Below the pieces are notes generated by a model. The model ran no database searches. It was not told the DNA's origin and saw only the letters and a program-made list of their open reading frames with translations. Of a DNA stretch of 64,000 bases, positions 45,997 to 58,098 are shown one piece after another. Every line of letters begins with the position of its first letter. Position 1 is the stretch's first letter. Source of the DNA: Salvator merianae (taxonomy: Eukaryota; Chordata; Lepidosauria; Squamata; Teiidae); the NCBI GenBank assembly GCA_003586115.2, contig QVOM02000034.1:138715339-138779338 (forward strand). Reading direction: 5' to 3'. The position numbers were made by a program, and so were the translations under genes.

Positions 45997-47264
45997 AAGG
46001 ACCATTCACTTAAATTGTCTAGACCTATAGGGAAGTTCAAAGGGAGCAGAAAGGTAGGATTAAGACATATACTGCTCAAAAGAATGTCATATGAATGGGT
46101 GCATGCATTCAGGTGTAAAGGCAAATCTTATGGAAGCAAAGGCAGGATCCACATGGCACCTTTATGTCACTTTGAATGTGCAATGAGCATGCAGTGTTGA
46201 GCATTCCATGTGGAGTCTGCTCTCCCCTTGCCCTAAGCGGTCTTTGAAACTGATGGCAGGGAGCAGAGGTGCGCAGACAGTAGCCTCCACATTACAAATG
46301 GTGCTACATCTCTAGCACTATTCTGTTAATGTGAGAACAATTGCAGTGCTTCCCCATTTTCTGTGAGGATCCTACCAAAGGAATCCATGCAGTCTATCTA
46401 TCGGTTTGGAGATAGCATGCAAAAGTAAAGGCTGGTGGCATTTCCAGTAACAAGCAGAAAGCCTGCCAGACTTGAGCTGTCAGTTGGGTGCCCCATCAGA
46501 CCTGATCCTATCCCATGAAAGCAGAAGATGTGACCTAGAAACAAATGTGTCAACTGGGTGTGTCTGGGATTAATTTAAAGGAAACAGAACCGGCCACTTT
46601 AGTCAAAAAATCGCCACTATCACCACCAGAATGACTGTATTGCCCCTGGAAGTAAGACAGTGATAAAATTGAGGAAGACTGGGTAGAGGGACACAGGGAA
46701 CATAGCATTTAATATCTGTCCAGGTGTAATGTTTTCCAAAATCCAAAATTAATATTAGTATTCTATCCTGTAGTAACAAGAGAATGTAAATTTTACCTAC
46801 ACAGTATGTAAGTCCATTCAGCCATACAAACAGTTCCATGATTTTATTCTTCTGCACGTGTACAGCTTAAATTTGTAAATTAGAAACTTTTCACCTCCAC
46901 GTTCATCTGAACTGATGACAGGTTTGAGATGCTCCCTGGGCCAGAAATTATTACTTAATTATCATTTCCTGTCCTCCATTTTACAGTCATTGGCAGGTCA
47001 CGGAGAAAGCAAACCATTTGTAAAAAAAATCATCCTCTTTCATAAATGTAAGTGTACAGCTCGCTTCCTGTGCTGCAGTGCAGTATTAGAATACTTTTCA
47101 CTTTTTAAAAAAATGCTTATTCATCTAACTCATATATCATTTGTTGAACAGCTGAAAAATATCCAATGGTAACAATCTGAACAAGGATCATGGAGTATCT
47201 TCACAGTACCACAGAAGTTTGGGGGGCTCTTCAGGCAAAACCATGAGTTAGTCACCACCACAGT
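45997..47264. repeat. Unassigned, with interspersed repeat D
   Basis: About 46140-46290 (GGCAGGATCCACATGGCACC..) resembles 60015-60130 (GGCAAGATCCACATGGAGCC..). Ends were not resolved. No gene is seen in the rest. Confidence 0.35.
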
Positions 47265-47845
47265 GGGCCTGTTCGCACTTCCGAAGCAGAACGTTCTTGG
47301 CCGCTCGCTAGAACGGAGGATTCACACTCACGCGTGCACGCACCATTCCCAGTTCTCACCGAGGCTCACCTGATACATACCTGAAGCTGGGGAAGACTAG
47401 ACAAGTAATTTATTGTCTTGATTTCGACCTGCAAGATCAAGTGCAGATCAGGGAAGTTGCTTTCGCACTGCTTCCTGACTCGAAATGATGACGGGGAGGG
47501 GCTGGCGCAGCCGCGTAGGTGCGGTCTGCTGCTTTGCACCCCGGTTTGCCTTTTGGGCTTCGCATCCTGGCTGCCGTTTCAAAGACAGCTCCGAAAGGAG
47601 CTCCTCTAACTTCGAAGCAGTAGCTCTATGGTTCAGATTACTAGCTCTATCTTTGCATCCGTGCCTCTATGATTCGTTACGTCACTTCCTGCCTAACGGA
47701 TTCCCATCCACACTGCTCCCTCTGCTGGTCAGCTTGGAGTCATTTCCCTGGCTGGCAAGTGCATATAGCACTCAACAGACTCCATCTACACTGGCCTGAA
47801 GCCTGCTAATTAGAACATTCTCTTCTGGTAAGTGCGAAAACGGCC
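47265..47845. mobile_element. MITE, GGGCCTGTTCGCACTT family (reference copy)
   Basis: This is a 581-bp non-coding element with left end GGGCCTGTTCGCACTT and right end AAGTGCGAAAACGGCC. Flanking triplets are AGT and ACT (one mismatch). The subterminal GAACGTTC..CCGCTCGCTAGAACG can form a hairpin. It is collinear with the truncated copy at 20069 and, inverted, with 28300-28763, so it serves as the best full-length example of this subfamily. Confidence 0.8.
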
Positions 47846-48229
47846 ACTGATTCCTCTGAGGCTGTAGTTCATGAAATCTGCAGTCATAGTTACAGACACA
47901 CAGCTGTGAGGCACCATTTCAGAACCAATTTGTAATATTGCCATGTAATGAATCACAAGCATAGAAATGTATTTTATCTATATTATGAAAAACCTATACA
48001 AATGAATGTAAAATTCATGTCTACTGTATGACAATGATAGTGGCAAGAAGACTTACTTCTCCAGCACCATACATACTCTAGCTATTCCCACATGAGCTTT
48101 ACTGAGTTGTCAGGAGGCTTTTGATATTGACCCAAGCTCTTTCAAAGCCAGCTGTTTGCTCTTTAAGAATAAAATCACTGAGATCCACACGGAAATACTA
48201 TTGAGAATAGTTCTATCCAGCCCCAGTTC
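47846..48229. other. Unassigned stretch
   Basis: No recognisable feature is present. Confidence 0.5.
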
Positions 48230-48945
48230 GCTGACTTGTTCAGTTATATGGGATCAGTTTTAGTTGTTTAGGCCTGAAGATGTGAATAACTTGCTTGCAG
48301 AACAATGCATGCCCTCTTGACGCTCCTGGTTAATAAAATCCAAGATATGGTAAATGCTTCTTTGAGAAAGGGGAATGTGCTAGTAACTCTTAAGAAGTCT
48401 TTAGTATATTCTCTTCTCAAGAAGACCTCCTTGGATTCTGAACAACTATCAACCTATTGCCAAGATTTATTTTTTGGGCAAAGTTCTTATAACATAGAAA
48501 TGGTTGGTTGGTTGGTTGGTTGGTTGGTTAGAGAGGGCTATGGCAATCCAGCTCCAGGCATGATTGAAGGAAATCTAATCCACTACAATCTGGCTCTACA
48601 TCTTATTAGGTCATCAAAATGACCTTGATCACCCTGATGAATGACATCTAACAGGAGAGAAGCAGGAGAAGGGCTACCTTGTTGGTCCTCCTGAACCTCT
48701 CAGTGGCTTTTGATGCAATCGATTTTGGTGTCTTGTTGAAGCAGCTCAGAAGTTTGAGACTCTTCAAAGCAGATTCCAAAAAAAAGTGGCAAGGGAATAT
48801 CTGTATGAAGCCAGTGGAAGAGATCATCAGCTGTCTTAGAATGAGATGTCTCCAGTATACTGATGATACTCAGTTCTGTCTGTCCCATCTGTCTCAGGAG
48901 AGGTGGTTTAGGTGCTTAATCTGATGACAAGACAGAGGTGCTTTG
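48230..48945 (+). mobile_element. L2-type LINE fragment, 5' part
   Basis: The plus-strand translation has VNASLRKGNVLVTLKKS, a diverged LNNYRPVS region, VLLNLSVAFDAIDFGVLLKQL (catalytic Asp position now Asn) and QYTDDTQFCLS (ADD box degraded to TDD). Order fits L2 RT, and internal deletions are evident. A (GGTT)n tract at about 48502-48530 interrupts it. It probably continues at 50840. Confidence 0.7.
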
Positions 48946-50839
48946 TGTGAATGGGTTGTAAAAGGAACAAAGTGGCTAATAGGTTGGTTTCACAAACTAT
49001 TCTAGGCAGAGTGCAGTTCACTGATGTGGATACAAAATAGGTAGGGAGCAAGGAAGGAGTTCTGATGCAAAAATAATATAAATTTGACAATTAAACTGGT
49101 TTAATTAAACTAGGACAAAATTAGAAAAGGTGCCTTTAAACAGCAAAAAGTACAGATTCCAATGGCAGGTAATAGCAGGCAATGACTTTCAATAGAGATC
49201 AGCAGTAATATACAGGCAAAGTGGCGAGATCTTGTAAAAATGCCAGTCAAATATAGCAAGGCAGCAAAAGATAACAGAACAGAAGATGATAATGAGATAA
49301 CATGGCTGAGTACACTTTAAGAGTTCCAAGTTACTAACAAGGCAGATAGAAAGTTCTATTAAGGCTATTACAATGCTTTTCTATAGTGTGGTTTGAATGA
49401 AGGTATCTAAGGGTGATTCTAAAAGGCTTATAAACTGATCCCAAGCCCAGATGAAGCCCTCCACCCAACTTAACTAACAAATACTGCCTTCGTTTTCGCT
49501 TGCTATCTTGGCTTTCAGATCCCAGAAGTTGAATCCCAGACCACCCCACCTGCTCCTATGTTCCACCCAATTCACTGGCTAGCTAAGCAAAAATAACAAA
49601 CAATGGGACAACGGAAAAGTATCTCATCATCAAAGACTCCTCTTCATTAAGCCTTTACCAGGCTTGAGGAGGGAAAAGAAAAAGAAAAAAGGAGGCTTTT
49701 GGACAAAGCCAAGAAGGGCACCACTACAGATCTTTGGATTTATTCACAGTACATGCCCAAGGATGGATCGTGCCAATGCTCTGACAGCATGCACTTTGTA
49801 TAGGAATCCTCAGGTGTATAGCAGAGGTCCAGCCTCAAGTGCTCAAGTGGAGTCAAAGGCAGGGAGAGAGAGGAATCCCTCTTCCCAGGTGAATTCAGCT
49901 GGAGCAAAGTTGCACAATAGTAATCTTCCTGAGAAGTAGAGTTTCTCAGTATGGCTTCAGCAGGTGGCAGCTACCAGCCACCAGTCATAGTCTGCAATCT
50001 CAGTGGGGAAAGTGGAGTGGAAAAGATGATCTCACAATGATTTTCTTCTTAAGCAGGAAAGTGATGTAAAGTGGATTTCAGCATATTATTTCTTCAAAGT
50101 TGCAGTGAGTTTAGAGAAGATGAGGAGAGAGAACCAACTAAGGGACTGGGCAAAACTGGGCCTTTTTATATCTTTATTGGGGTTGTGGAGGAGAGGAGCA
50201 CAAAGGAGACTGGGCTAAGATATGATCCAAAAATACAAAATTGATTGAAGGTAAATTCAAACTCTGGGGGTCTTGACAGTATTGGGACATGATATCAGGC
50301 ACAAGTCACATAAACGTGTTTACCTGTATGCAAATCAAGGGACAGGATGAATCAGTCAAAACAATACAAACATTCCAGGCTATACTCCAAGGTGAAACCA
50401 AGTTAGTTCTCATGTTCACATAGATAGCAGCTGCCAAAATTTAATCAAGATGGTATCATTTTTTCCTACTAGCTATGTTTGCTAAACAAAGGTTTGTTTA
50501 CTCTGCATGTACTTCTGTTTGTGCTGGATGCCCAAGAGTGATTCCTATTTACAGAATCTAAGGTGGGGGGAGAATAGAAGCCCAATTTCAAAAAGGACAT
50601 TTTTTTCCTGCATGCTTCCAAAATGGCTTTTAAGGCACAAACCATAATTTTTATGGTCACTGTCCTATGCAATCTTTCAGAATGGCATCCTGAGGGACCT
50701 GTAGATGCTTGTGCATGATCTGCTGTACACACATACAAGCATAATGTTGGTAACAGGGTATCATCGTGCCTAGCAAGTGCAAAAGCATCCTGTTCTGGAT
50801 AGATGATTCTTCCCTGGAAAGAGCAAGTACAGAATTTGG
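48946..50839. other. Probable insertion between L2 parts, with LTR-like core
   Basis: L2 homology stops near 48945 and resumes near 50840. The intervening 1.9 kb holds no recognised coding sequence. Near 50146-50166 (minus strand) is TATAAAAAGGCCCAGTTTTGC, shared with the fragment near 240. This could be a non-autonomous LTR element on the minus strand. I could not find its two LTRs or a target duplication. Confidence 0.3.
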
Positions 50840-51090
50840 GCACACTGCTGGATATGCCTCTATTGCTAGATACTCAGATGGCAGTAGCGTCAGGACTGCC
50901 TATCTCAACCTCCAGGTGCTTTGTCACCTTTGCCCATTCCTGGCCATAGACAAATTGACCACAGTGATCCATGCTCTGGCAGCCTCCCAACTAGAGTATT
51001 GTAATGCACTTTACATAAGGCTTCCCTTGACAGTTCAGAAGCTGCAACAAGTATACCATGGTTCAGGTCCATGGGTCACTGCCATGGCAT
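50840..51090 (+). mobile_element. L2-type LINE fragment, RT C-terminus
   Basis: The translation includes LCHLCPFLAIDKLTTVIHALAASQLEYCNALYIRLPL..KLQQV, the same block as LDYCNAFYMDLPLK..KLQLVQ in the L2 at 36.3 kb. It is in the same orientation as, and downstream of, the fragment ending at 48945, so it is likely the same element. Confidence 0.7.
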
Positions 51091-51149
51091 GTTCAGGACA
51101 GTGAACAGTGAGCCGGTTGCATTCTTTGTTCTTCATTATTCATGCCATG

Positions 51150-51550
51150 TATGCAGTCATATGTATTCATATACTGTATATCTTATTTGCTCACATGTAT
51201 TCATGTATTATATTCATACATTTCTCTCTGTATAAAGCATTGTAGTTGCTTGCTGTCACTTTGCTTAGAGGCCAGATGTGAGAGGGAAAGTGAGATTCTT
51301 GGGAAAGCTCCAAGGCCATTTTCCTAGGCAAAAGAGATAGAAGACTTTTCTAGCAGTTGAAGAAACAACTCATAGAAAAGAGGCTGCCAGGGGAGTAGGG
51401 GGTGTACCCGTTCTTAGGCGGGAATAGAGAAAGTATAAGAACTGCTTCTGTGACTGATATTGCTTTGGCAATTATAAAATGTGTGTACTATGCTATTCAA
51501 ATAAAGAAAATGTTTTACTCCAGAGGAGACTCTATTTCTGCTAGACTCTA
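51150..51550 (+). mobile_element. Probable 5' LTR of the gypsy element
   Basis: Immediately upstream of gag-like sequence lies a region with a TATA-like GTATAAGAA near 51433 and AATAAAGAAA near 51500, in LTR-like spacing. A short match (GCAGTCATATGTAT at 51158 and 55230) suggests the start of a second LTR downstream, and TGGGACCTCACA recurs at 51552 and 55206. LTR ends are not fixed. Confidence 0.4.
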
Positions 51551-51959
51551 ATGGGACCTCACAGGTTGCTGAAGTCAGCAATTAATCCAATTCCAAGGCT
51601 ACCACATACTGGCTCTGGATTCACAAATTGAGCAAGACCTCCATAGAGAGGAAGAAGATGCAAAGAAATAAGAATCAGAGCTTTGATGGTGAGCCCAGTG
51701 GTGGATAGGCTGTGAAGCCCATCTGGGGAATGGACTAGCAAGAGATCCGATGTTATGAGGCTCAATACACGTGCTCTAAGCTGATACATACAAGCATCAG
51801 GTAATCTGACCAGAGGCCAAGGAGATAGGCCACCCAAGTGGTTGAGGAGGTGTCTGAAGCTCCAGAGCAGGCTCAAGGTGGAGGTGGAAGTAGAGATGGG
51901 CAAGCACATGCGGTGGCAGCAGATGACCAAGGGGCTGGCAGCAACAAGGAAGCTAGACA

Positions 51960-52645
51960 GGGAAGGGAAGTGCCTTAACTCCGACCCCACCCTGAAGCTA
52001 AATTTGATGGGACCCCAAAAAAGTTATCGTACTTCATTATGCAAGCTGCCAGTTTCATGGAAGATTATGAAGCCAGTTTCCCATCTGAGGCCACAAAGGC
52101 ACTCTGTGTGTCCAAACAGCTGGAGGTGGGAGCAGCTGAGTGGGCAGTAGATCTCTACGACATAGACGCTCCTGAGCAGTGATTCCTGGAGCCTTTTATG
52201 CAGGGCCTGGGAGGTCATATTGAAGACCCATCCAGCATGAAGATGAGTTGACCTAGCTGCAATGACTGAAACAGGGGAACAAGTTGATAGCTGAGTATGT
52301 AAATGAATTCCGACAATTGGCAACTCAGGAGCCTGAATTGTCTGACACCACCAAAGTGCAACAATTCCATAATAGTCTCAATCTGGATATTCTAGAATGA
52401 GCATACATGCAAGAAGATCCTGGCAACCTGCTAGATGGATAGAGGCCAAGCATCAAAATTTCAAGTATGTCTGGCAAAGACAAGCCATGATATCACAAGC
52501 TGAGAGTGCCTCCATAGACCCCGAGAGAGCAGCCAAAACAGCCGGCAAGTCAGGGCTGGAGGAAAAACAACTGCAATGGCAGTTGAGGTTGTGCCTCTGC
52601 TGTGACAAAGAAGGGCATTTGGCTGCCAGCTGCCCTCAACACTCA
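51960..52645 (+). pseudogene. gypsy gag remnant with CCHC zinc knuckle
   Basis: A frame with KFDGTPKKLSYFIMQAASFME, typical of the capsid start in sushi-class gag, runs from about 51995 and is broken by stops near 52180 and 52247. Downstream, 52592-52642 encodes one CX2CX4HX4C knuckle (CLCCDKEGHLAASC), the nucleic-acid-binding part of nucleocapsid. The capsid family is also the source of domesticated mammalian RTL genes, but the stops here argue against domestication. Confidence 0.75.
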
Positions 52646-52849
52646 GTGGTAGAGTGGAGGCCCACAGATGGGCCTGGCAGCACTCAATGAAAGCTCCCAA
52701 ACCATCAACACCAACCCCAGGTCCAAGGAAGGGGGTCCCAAGGTGCAGAAGAAGAGCACTGTTGAGTATGTCACCTGTTCCCATCATTGAGTTGGAAGAG
52801 GTATCAGTGCTGAATGCTTCATCCAGTGAAGAAGAGCTTTCAGGAAACA

Positions 52850-53160
52850 GGTGAGCCTGTCTTAAAGAGTGTTGTGGGGCAGGAAGAGCCAAGAAGGTGC
52901 CAAGAACTGTTGGTGAGTGACTGTGCCCCACCATTTACCATTAGGGTACAAATAAAGAACCCCTCAGGAGAGGGGAAGGTAGATGTATTAGAACCAATAC
53001 ACTTAGGGTTTTCCTGGTGCTTAATAAATGTGATCATAGCTACAAGACTTGGGATGAACTTAGATGAGCTCAAGCATCCAATACAATTTATAAAGATGAA
53101 TGGACAAACCATGGCTGGGGGACTACCATTTATTGTACCTCCCCCACTTTGTTGGGCATA
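52850..53160 (+). pseudogene. gypsy protease remnant
   Basis: A 115-aa open segment matches the position of the aspartic protease. Around 53010 it reads LGFSWCLIN where a D-S/T-G triad followed by CxxL/I is expected, so the catalytic triad has been lost. HPIQFIKMNGQTMAGG follows as in related proteases. Confidence 0.6.
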
Positions 53161-53529
53161 GGGGATCACTGGAAGGCCATAGAGTTCACACTAGCCCTCA
53201 TGGCCAGTCACCCAGTATTAGTGGGTGACTAAAGCACCACAGTCCCATGATAAAGTGGAAAGAAGGGGAAATAATCTTCCCTATAAGACCCATAACAGGG
53301 GCAGTTGCAAGATTGATACAAAGGCCTGAGCAGGTACAGAGACTAAAACTGGGGTGATTTCCTTGAGTGCCATGAGAAGGAGAAATTCCTGCTGAATATG
53401 TTGATTTATGGAATGTGTTCCAGAAGAAAGTGTCAGATACATTACTATACCCATAGGGTCTAAGACAGTGCCATAGAGGTTGTACCTAGGGCCAAGCTAC
53501 TTAAACCTAAATAATATTTTACAACGCAA

Positions 53530-54010
53530 GCAGAATTGATGGCATTAAGGAAGTTCTTATACCAGAACTCTGCATGGGGTTTTATTAGTCCTGCCACATC
53601 CCCATGGCTGCACCAAATGAGATTGTACATGGATTTTAGGGGCCTTAATGCAATATCTGTATCCAATATGTACCCCCTACCCTTGACTGGCATCCTTCTC
53701 AACCAGTTGATGCAAGGACAGATCTATATGCATCTTGATCTCCAGAAGGTGTATTACTAAGTGCTGATCAAGGAGGGGGATGAGTGGGAAACCGCTTTGG
53801 ATACTACTCAATTTGGATAGTTTGAGTATCTGGTTATGTCTTTTGAGTTAGCTGGTGACTCTGGAGTTTTTGTGCACTTAATTAATGAAGTGTTCCAGGA
53901 ATTTCTGTACAAGGGGGTGCTGGTTTACTTGGATGATCTACTTTTGTATTCCAAAGACTACAAATCCCATGTGAAGCTGGTTTGAAAGGAGTTGAAAAAT
54001 TTAAGGGACA
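53530..54010 (+). pseudogene. gypsy reverse transcriptase remnant
   Basis: Conserved blocks are visible: LYMDFRGLNAIS..NMYPLPLT (53617-53690), YMHLDLQKVYY (catalytic Asp present, 53730-53758) and VYLDDLLLYSKD with the YLDD box at 53926-53937. Stops after YY and at the following block inactivate it. Confidence 0.85.
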
Positions 54011-54379
54011 AACAGCTTACATTAAGCTGCCCAAATGTGAGTTGCATAAGGACAAATTGGGCTTTTCAGGTTATATAGGATCATAAAAAGGAATTGAAAT
54101 AAATCCAGCTAAAGTAAAGAACATGGTGAATTGGGGGGGGGGGTCCCATGCACACACAGACAATTACAGCACTTTGGGGGATTTGCAAATTTCTATAGGC
54201 AGTTCCTTCCCCTATTTTGCCTAAATTGCCTTGCCTTTGACTAATTTGCTGAAGACTAAAGGGGCTACCTGCTACACAGAAAAACAAATGGCCATAAGTG
54301 AAAACTAAATGGATTCCTGAATGCCAGAAAAGCTTTGAAGCAAGTAGTCATGTAGAGATATCATATGGAAGAAGCTCTA

Positions 54380-54550
54380 CACCCCTTTGAAGTGTGGACT
54401 GACTTTAGAATCTGGAGGCTCTGAGGACTCCATGGAAGTAGACTGTGAGACAAATCCACTGGGTGCAGTATTTTTACAAGTTTAATTTTGAACTGAAATA
54501 CAAGCCTGCTAGTAAAAATTACCTGGCTGACACACCTTCCCGGTAGTCCC
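54380..54550 (+). pseudogene. gypsy RNase H tail remnant
   Basis: FELKYKPASKNYLADTPSR at 54489-54545 matches the YRPGSKN.KADALSR signature that closes the RNase H domain in vertebrate gypsy elements. The region between RT and this point is shortened. Confidence 0.7.
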
Positions 54551-54639
54551 AGCATGACAGCAAAAGAACTGAGGTAGTGGACATCATGTTTACTAATGAA
54601 CAGATGGGGTTTGGGGGTGATAACAAGGAACAGAGCAAA

Positions 54640-55190
54640 AAGGGACACAGGCAGTGAGACAAAGGGAAAAGATCAGTTACCACAACTGCTGCTACAAAGC
54701 ATTAAAAAGGCTTTGGAGGCGCATGAATAGTTTGCATGTCATAAAGACAGTGTCACACTTTAGAACAGAGTGCCTTACAAAGGGGACAAAGTCTATGTAC
54801 CAGAACAACTTAGAGCATAAATCTTAAGACAATGCCATAATGTTAAAGCAGCTGGTGATTTTGGGTTGTAAAGACTACACCTGAGAGGGTGGCCGTTTTA
54901 GTGAGAGGGTATGTGCCAAGAAAAAGAAAAATATATTTGCACTATAATCAAGAGACCCTGGGCAAACCTAAGGAGCTACTGCAACCATTGCCAATACTCC
55001 CCCATCCATGGTACAATATTGCTATGGATTTTATATTGGATTTGCCCAATGCTCGAGGCTACATCACTTGAGTAGTCACTGCCCTGTTCTTAAAACAAGT
55101 ACATTTTGTACCTTGTAAATGGATGCCCTCAGAACCAAACTTGCTAAACTCTTTGTCCAGCTCATATACATGACCCATGGGGTATCTGCT
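54640..55190 (+). pseudogene. gypsy integrase remnant, truncated
   Basis: 54889-55071 is open and includes GKPKELLQPLPILPHPWYNIAMDFILDLP. This is the linker and first catalytic-Asp region (MDF.xDLP) of gypsy integrase. The second Asp and the Glu of the DDE triad are not found before homology fades near 55190, so the domain is incomplete. Confidence 0.75.
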
Positions 55191-55353
55191 AAAGAGGGAA
55201 CTATTTACCTCAATGGGACCTCACACAGTGCAGCAGTCATATGTATGTAGCTGAATGTACATCACACTGATGTTATAATATCTACACGGGCTTCCTATAC
55301 ACTATCAAGCCTAACACAAAAGATTAATATTGAGATTGAATCTGACAATCTAA

Positions 55354-55810
55354 GGCCCTTTCTGCATGGGCCCTTAATCCAGATGTAAGAAGTTCTGCCT
55401 CCTGCTGGTACAGCTCCATCTGCTTAAGATGGAGCCTGGCCCAGATGAAGGAGACCTTAATCTGGATCACTAATAATTTAATCAGGTCTACCAGCAAACC
55501 AGATCCAGAACACAGGAGACTTGTTTGGAACTACAAAGGATCCATTTCAGCAGTGTACCATAGTGCATTGCTGAAATGCATTCCCCAGAGGCCCTGAAGT
55601 TAGGAACTTTGTTCCTAGCCCTTGGAAGTGTGGGAGTGCAGCCACAAAGCTTGCATGAGCTTCTGAGACTACAGTATGGACTGATCTGGATCAGCACTTT
55701 CAGTGCAGATGGCACTGATCCCATCCATGCCTTCCCATAGTTGAGATCAGTGGGTCTGGCTATTCCAGACTCACAGATCCTGGCCAACTGCAGGTAAGTG
55801 CAGAAAGGCC
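55354..55810. mobile_element. MITE with GGCCCTTTCTGCA ends, TSD TAA
   Basis: GGCCCTTTCTGCA at the left and TGCAGAAAGGCC at the right are inverted matches, flanked by TAA on both sides (55351-55353 and 55811-55813). A TAA/TTA triplet is the usual PIF/Harbinger duplication. It is 457 bp and non-coding. It lies at the edge of the decayed gypsy element, so it inserted after or at its truncation. Confidence 0.8.
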
Positions 55811-57580
55811 TAAGAGACAAAACTAAGGAGTGGCTACTAAACATGGAATATAGAAAGAAAAAGAAAGGAAGTACAGTGTGCAGTTGGTTCCCGTTGTAAA
55901 TGCAGTTGCCAGCAGAAGAAACCAAATCACTGCTGTTATCCTTCTTTATAACTTAAAAGGAATTTTAGTGGCCATATCCAGATCTTCTGAATATTTAATA
56001 GAGTTTTTTGTCTTCAGAGGAATCCAGCTATTCTAAGGATGATGAAACTGGGAGGGGACTAAGTATCACAAGATACAATGAACTCTGTTTTCTCTGGTTG
56101 TGTCTATAACTACAATTATTTTCTTACATATGAAAGGCAATATAAGTTATTTCTGATTATAATATGTCAGTAATGAGTATAGGAATAACAGATAGGTTCC
56201 ACACGCATGCCTTCGTTGTGTGTTGTGGAGGGTGGTCCAGGCTCAGAACAAGCCTTCCAGACCAGGAACATGACAGAGCAGCACAGAGCATGCTGGTGCC
56301 ATCCACATGATGGTTCCCCTATCTGGGCCTAACTCCAAAGCCTGGGAACGAACATCTCCAGTCTCAAATATGCAGGCTGGGAACCTGTCCCTGTGGCCTC
56401 AGAAGCAGTCCCAGAAGTGGGCCATCTTCCAGAGCCCTACAAAACATCCCCGTGGCCCAGAATGGCATTGAGATGCTCATTCCACCTCAAGTTGTCTGTG
56501 TGGTGGTGGCAGGAACAGGGACCAAGCCTGGGCCACGTGACCACACTGTGTCAAGTAAGATAGAATGAAAACAGCCACATTTGTTTAGGTGACTGCCCCA
56601 TCATCTATCAATAAAAAAATGTGAGCCCTGCTTTATAGATCCAAAGCCCATGCAGCTAAGGAGAGCTGAATGCTTCCCATCCTTGCTTCCCTTTTGCCAG
56701 ATAACTTCTGTCCCACAAATAAGTCAGATACATGACTAATATACATGACTATCACTGTCATGATTGCTTTACCACTGTGCCTCCTCTTTCTAAACAACCT
56801 TCCTAACTGCTTACTAAGCATGAGGGAATCCCCAGGGCATCAGGAGACCATTACACAAAACCATTCATTTTTAAACTTTAGCTGTGAAAGCTCATTACAC
56901 AAGTAAAATAATTACAAGTCTGTTGACTGTGAATTATACATAACATCAAAACAAATAAATTACAAATTATATAATAAAATATATTGCAAAGAATAAAGTT
57001 CAAATGGATAAAAATATAAATATGGCTGCATATTTAATTAAAAAGGAGCAGGAGGGTCTGTTAAAAAGTACAGGGAACTAGGTCATTGTGCAAACAATTT
57101 GTTAACCATATGCTTTAAAATAAATGGAGAAAGGATAGCAAAGACCCATCTAGACTGTGCCAAGACAAGAGTTTTATCATTCAGATTAATTTTCTGATTA
57201 ATTTTCACAAGCAGTCTTGCTGTTACACATTAGAATGGTAGCACTTCTCTTTCCTTCTTCTCCTCCTCCTTCTTCTCCTCCTCCTTCTCCTTTTTTTTCT
57301 TTCTTTCTTTTTGTAATCCTAAATGATTGGCATGAAAAATTACTGTGATTTTTTTTCCCAGTGCAAATTTACATTATTTTACAAGCATAGACCCCAATCC
57401 ATGTGAAGTTATGACTGGAGATTTTGCAATATTGTGTACAAGAATAAGTGTGACAATGTTTTTAAAAGACACAAGTTATGATGTATACATACACGCACAA
57501 AACTATTAATCATCTGCAATCAGAAAGTTCTCAAGGGCAGTTGAAGAGGATTTCAAACATGTTGTGAAATGTCCCTCAGT
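55811..57580. repeat. Unassigned, with repeat E and pyrimidine tract
   Basis: 56190-56560 includes CTCCAAAGCCTGGGAACGAACATC..CAG.CTC, similar to 62310-62345. A (CTT/CTCC)n pyrimidine tract lies at 57245-57310. The stretch 56860-57110 is A-rich. Confidence 0.4.
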
Positions 57581-58098
57581 GAGCCTATTCACACTTAGAA
57601 AATGGAACATTCCAGGACACATGCTTGTAAGGAACTTTTGCACCTGCAAACAGCCCCAGCTGACTTGAAACCTACCAAAGGCTACATGATGCTCACCTGA
57701 AGCCTACCAGCTGTGGTCAACTAAATTGTAATCTCCAAACTGACTTGTGTGATCAGCTGCAGATCAGGAAAGGTGTGTTCGCACCACTTCCTGGTGTGGA
57801 ATGGTGGTAGGGCAGGAACTACATGAACACGCAGCTGCCATCAGACAGTTCGGACCCAGGTCCAGACTTTGGAGTCCGGACCCTGGCAACTGTTTTGGAC
57901 ACAAGTCCAAACACTGCTCCTCTGGGTTCAAACACAGCTACCTAACTAGTGCATTCCCATTCACACTGCTCCCCCTGCTGGTCAGCTTGCAAACTGTTCC
58001 ATTGCTGACAAGTGTGAATACTCATTGCCGTACCTGATCCTGGCCAGCCCGTACCCTGCTAATTAGAACTTTATACTGTTGCAAGTGCGAAAACGGCC
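57581..58098. mobile_element. MITE, GGGCC..CACACTT family, TSD AGT
   Basis: The left end is GAGCCTATTCACACTT and the right end AAGTGCGAAAACGGCC, flanked by AGT on both sides (57578-57580 and 58099-58101). Its whole length matches, inverted, the left third of the element at 4062-5870 (shared AGTTGACCACAGCTGGT and CAGCAGGGGGAGCAGTG-type blocks). It is 518 bp and non-coding. Confidence 0.82.

Larger units (their letters stand above)
51550..55330 (+). mobile_element. Decayed Ty3/gypsy LTR retrotransposon
   Basis: The order is gag, protease, RT, RNase H, integrase on the plus strand, the Ty3/gypsy arrangement. It is interrupted by many stops and frameshifts and is 3'-truncated inside integrase. 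Wording of the RT, the RNase H tail and the integrase N-region recalls sushi-ichi-like vertebrate elements. Coding remnants are listed separately. It is an inactive fossil; no envelope-like region is seen. Confidence 0.85.
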
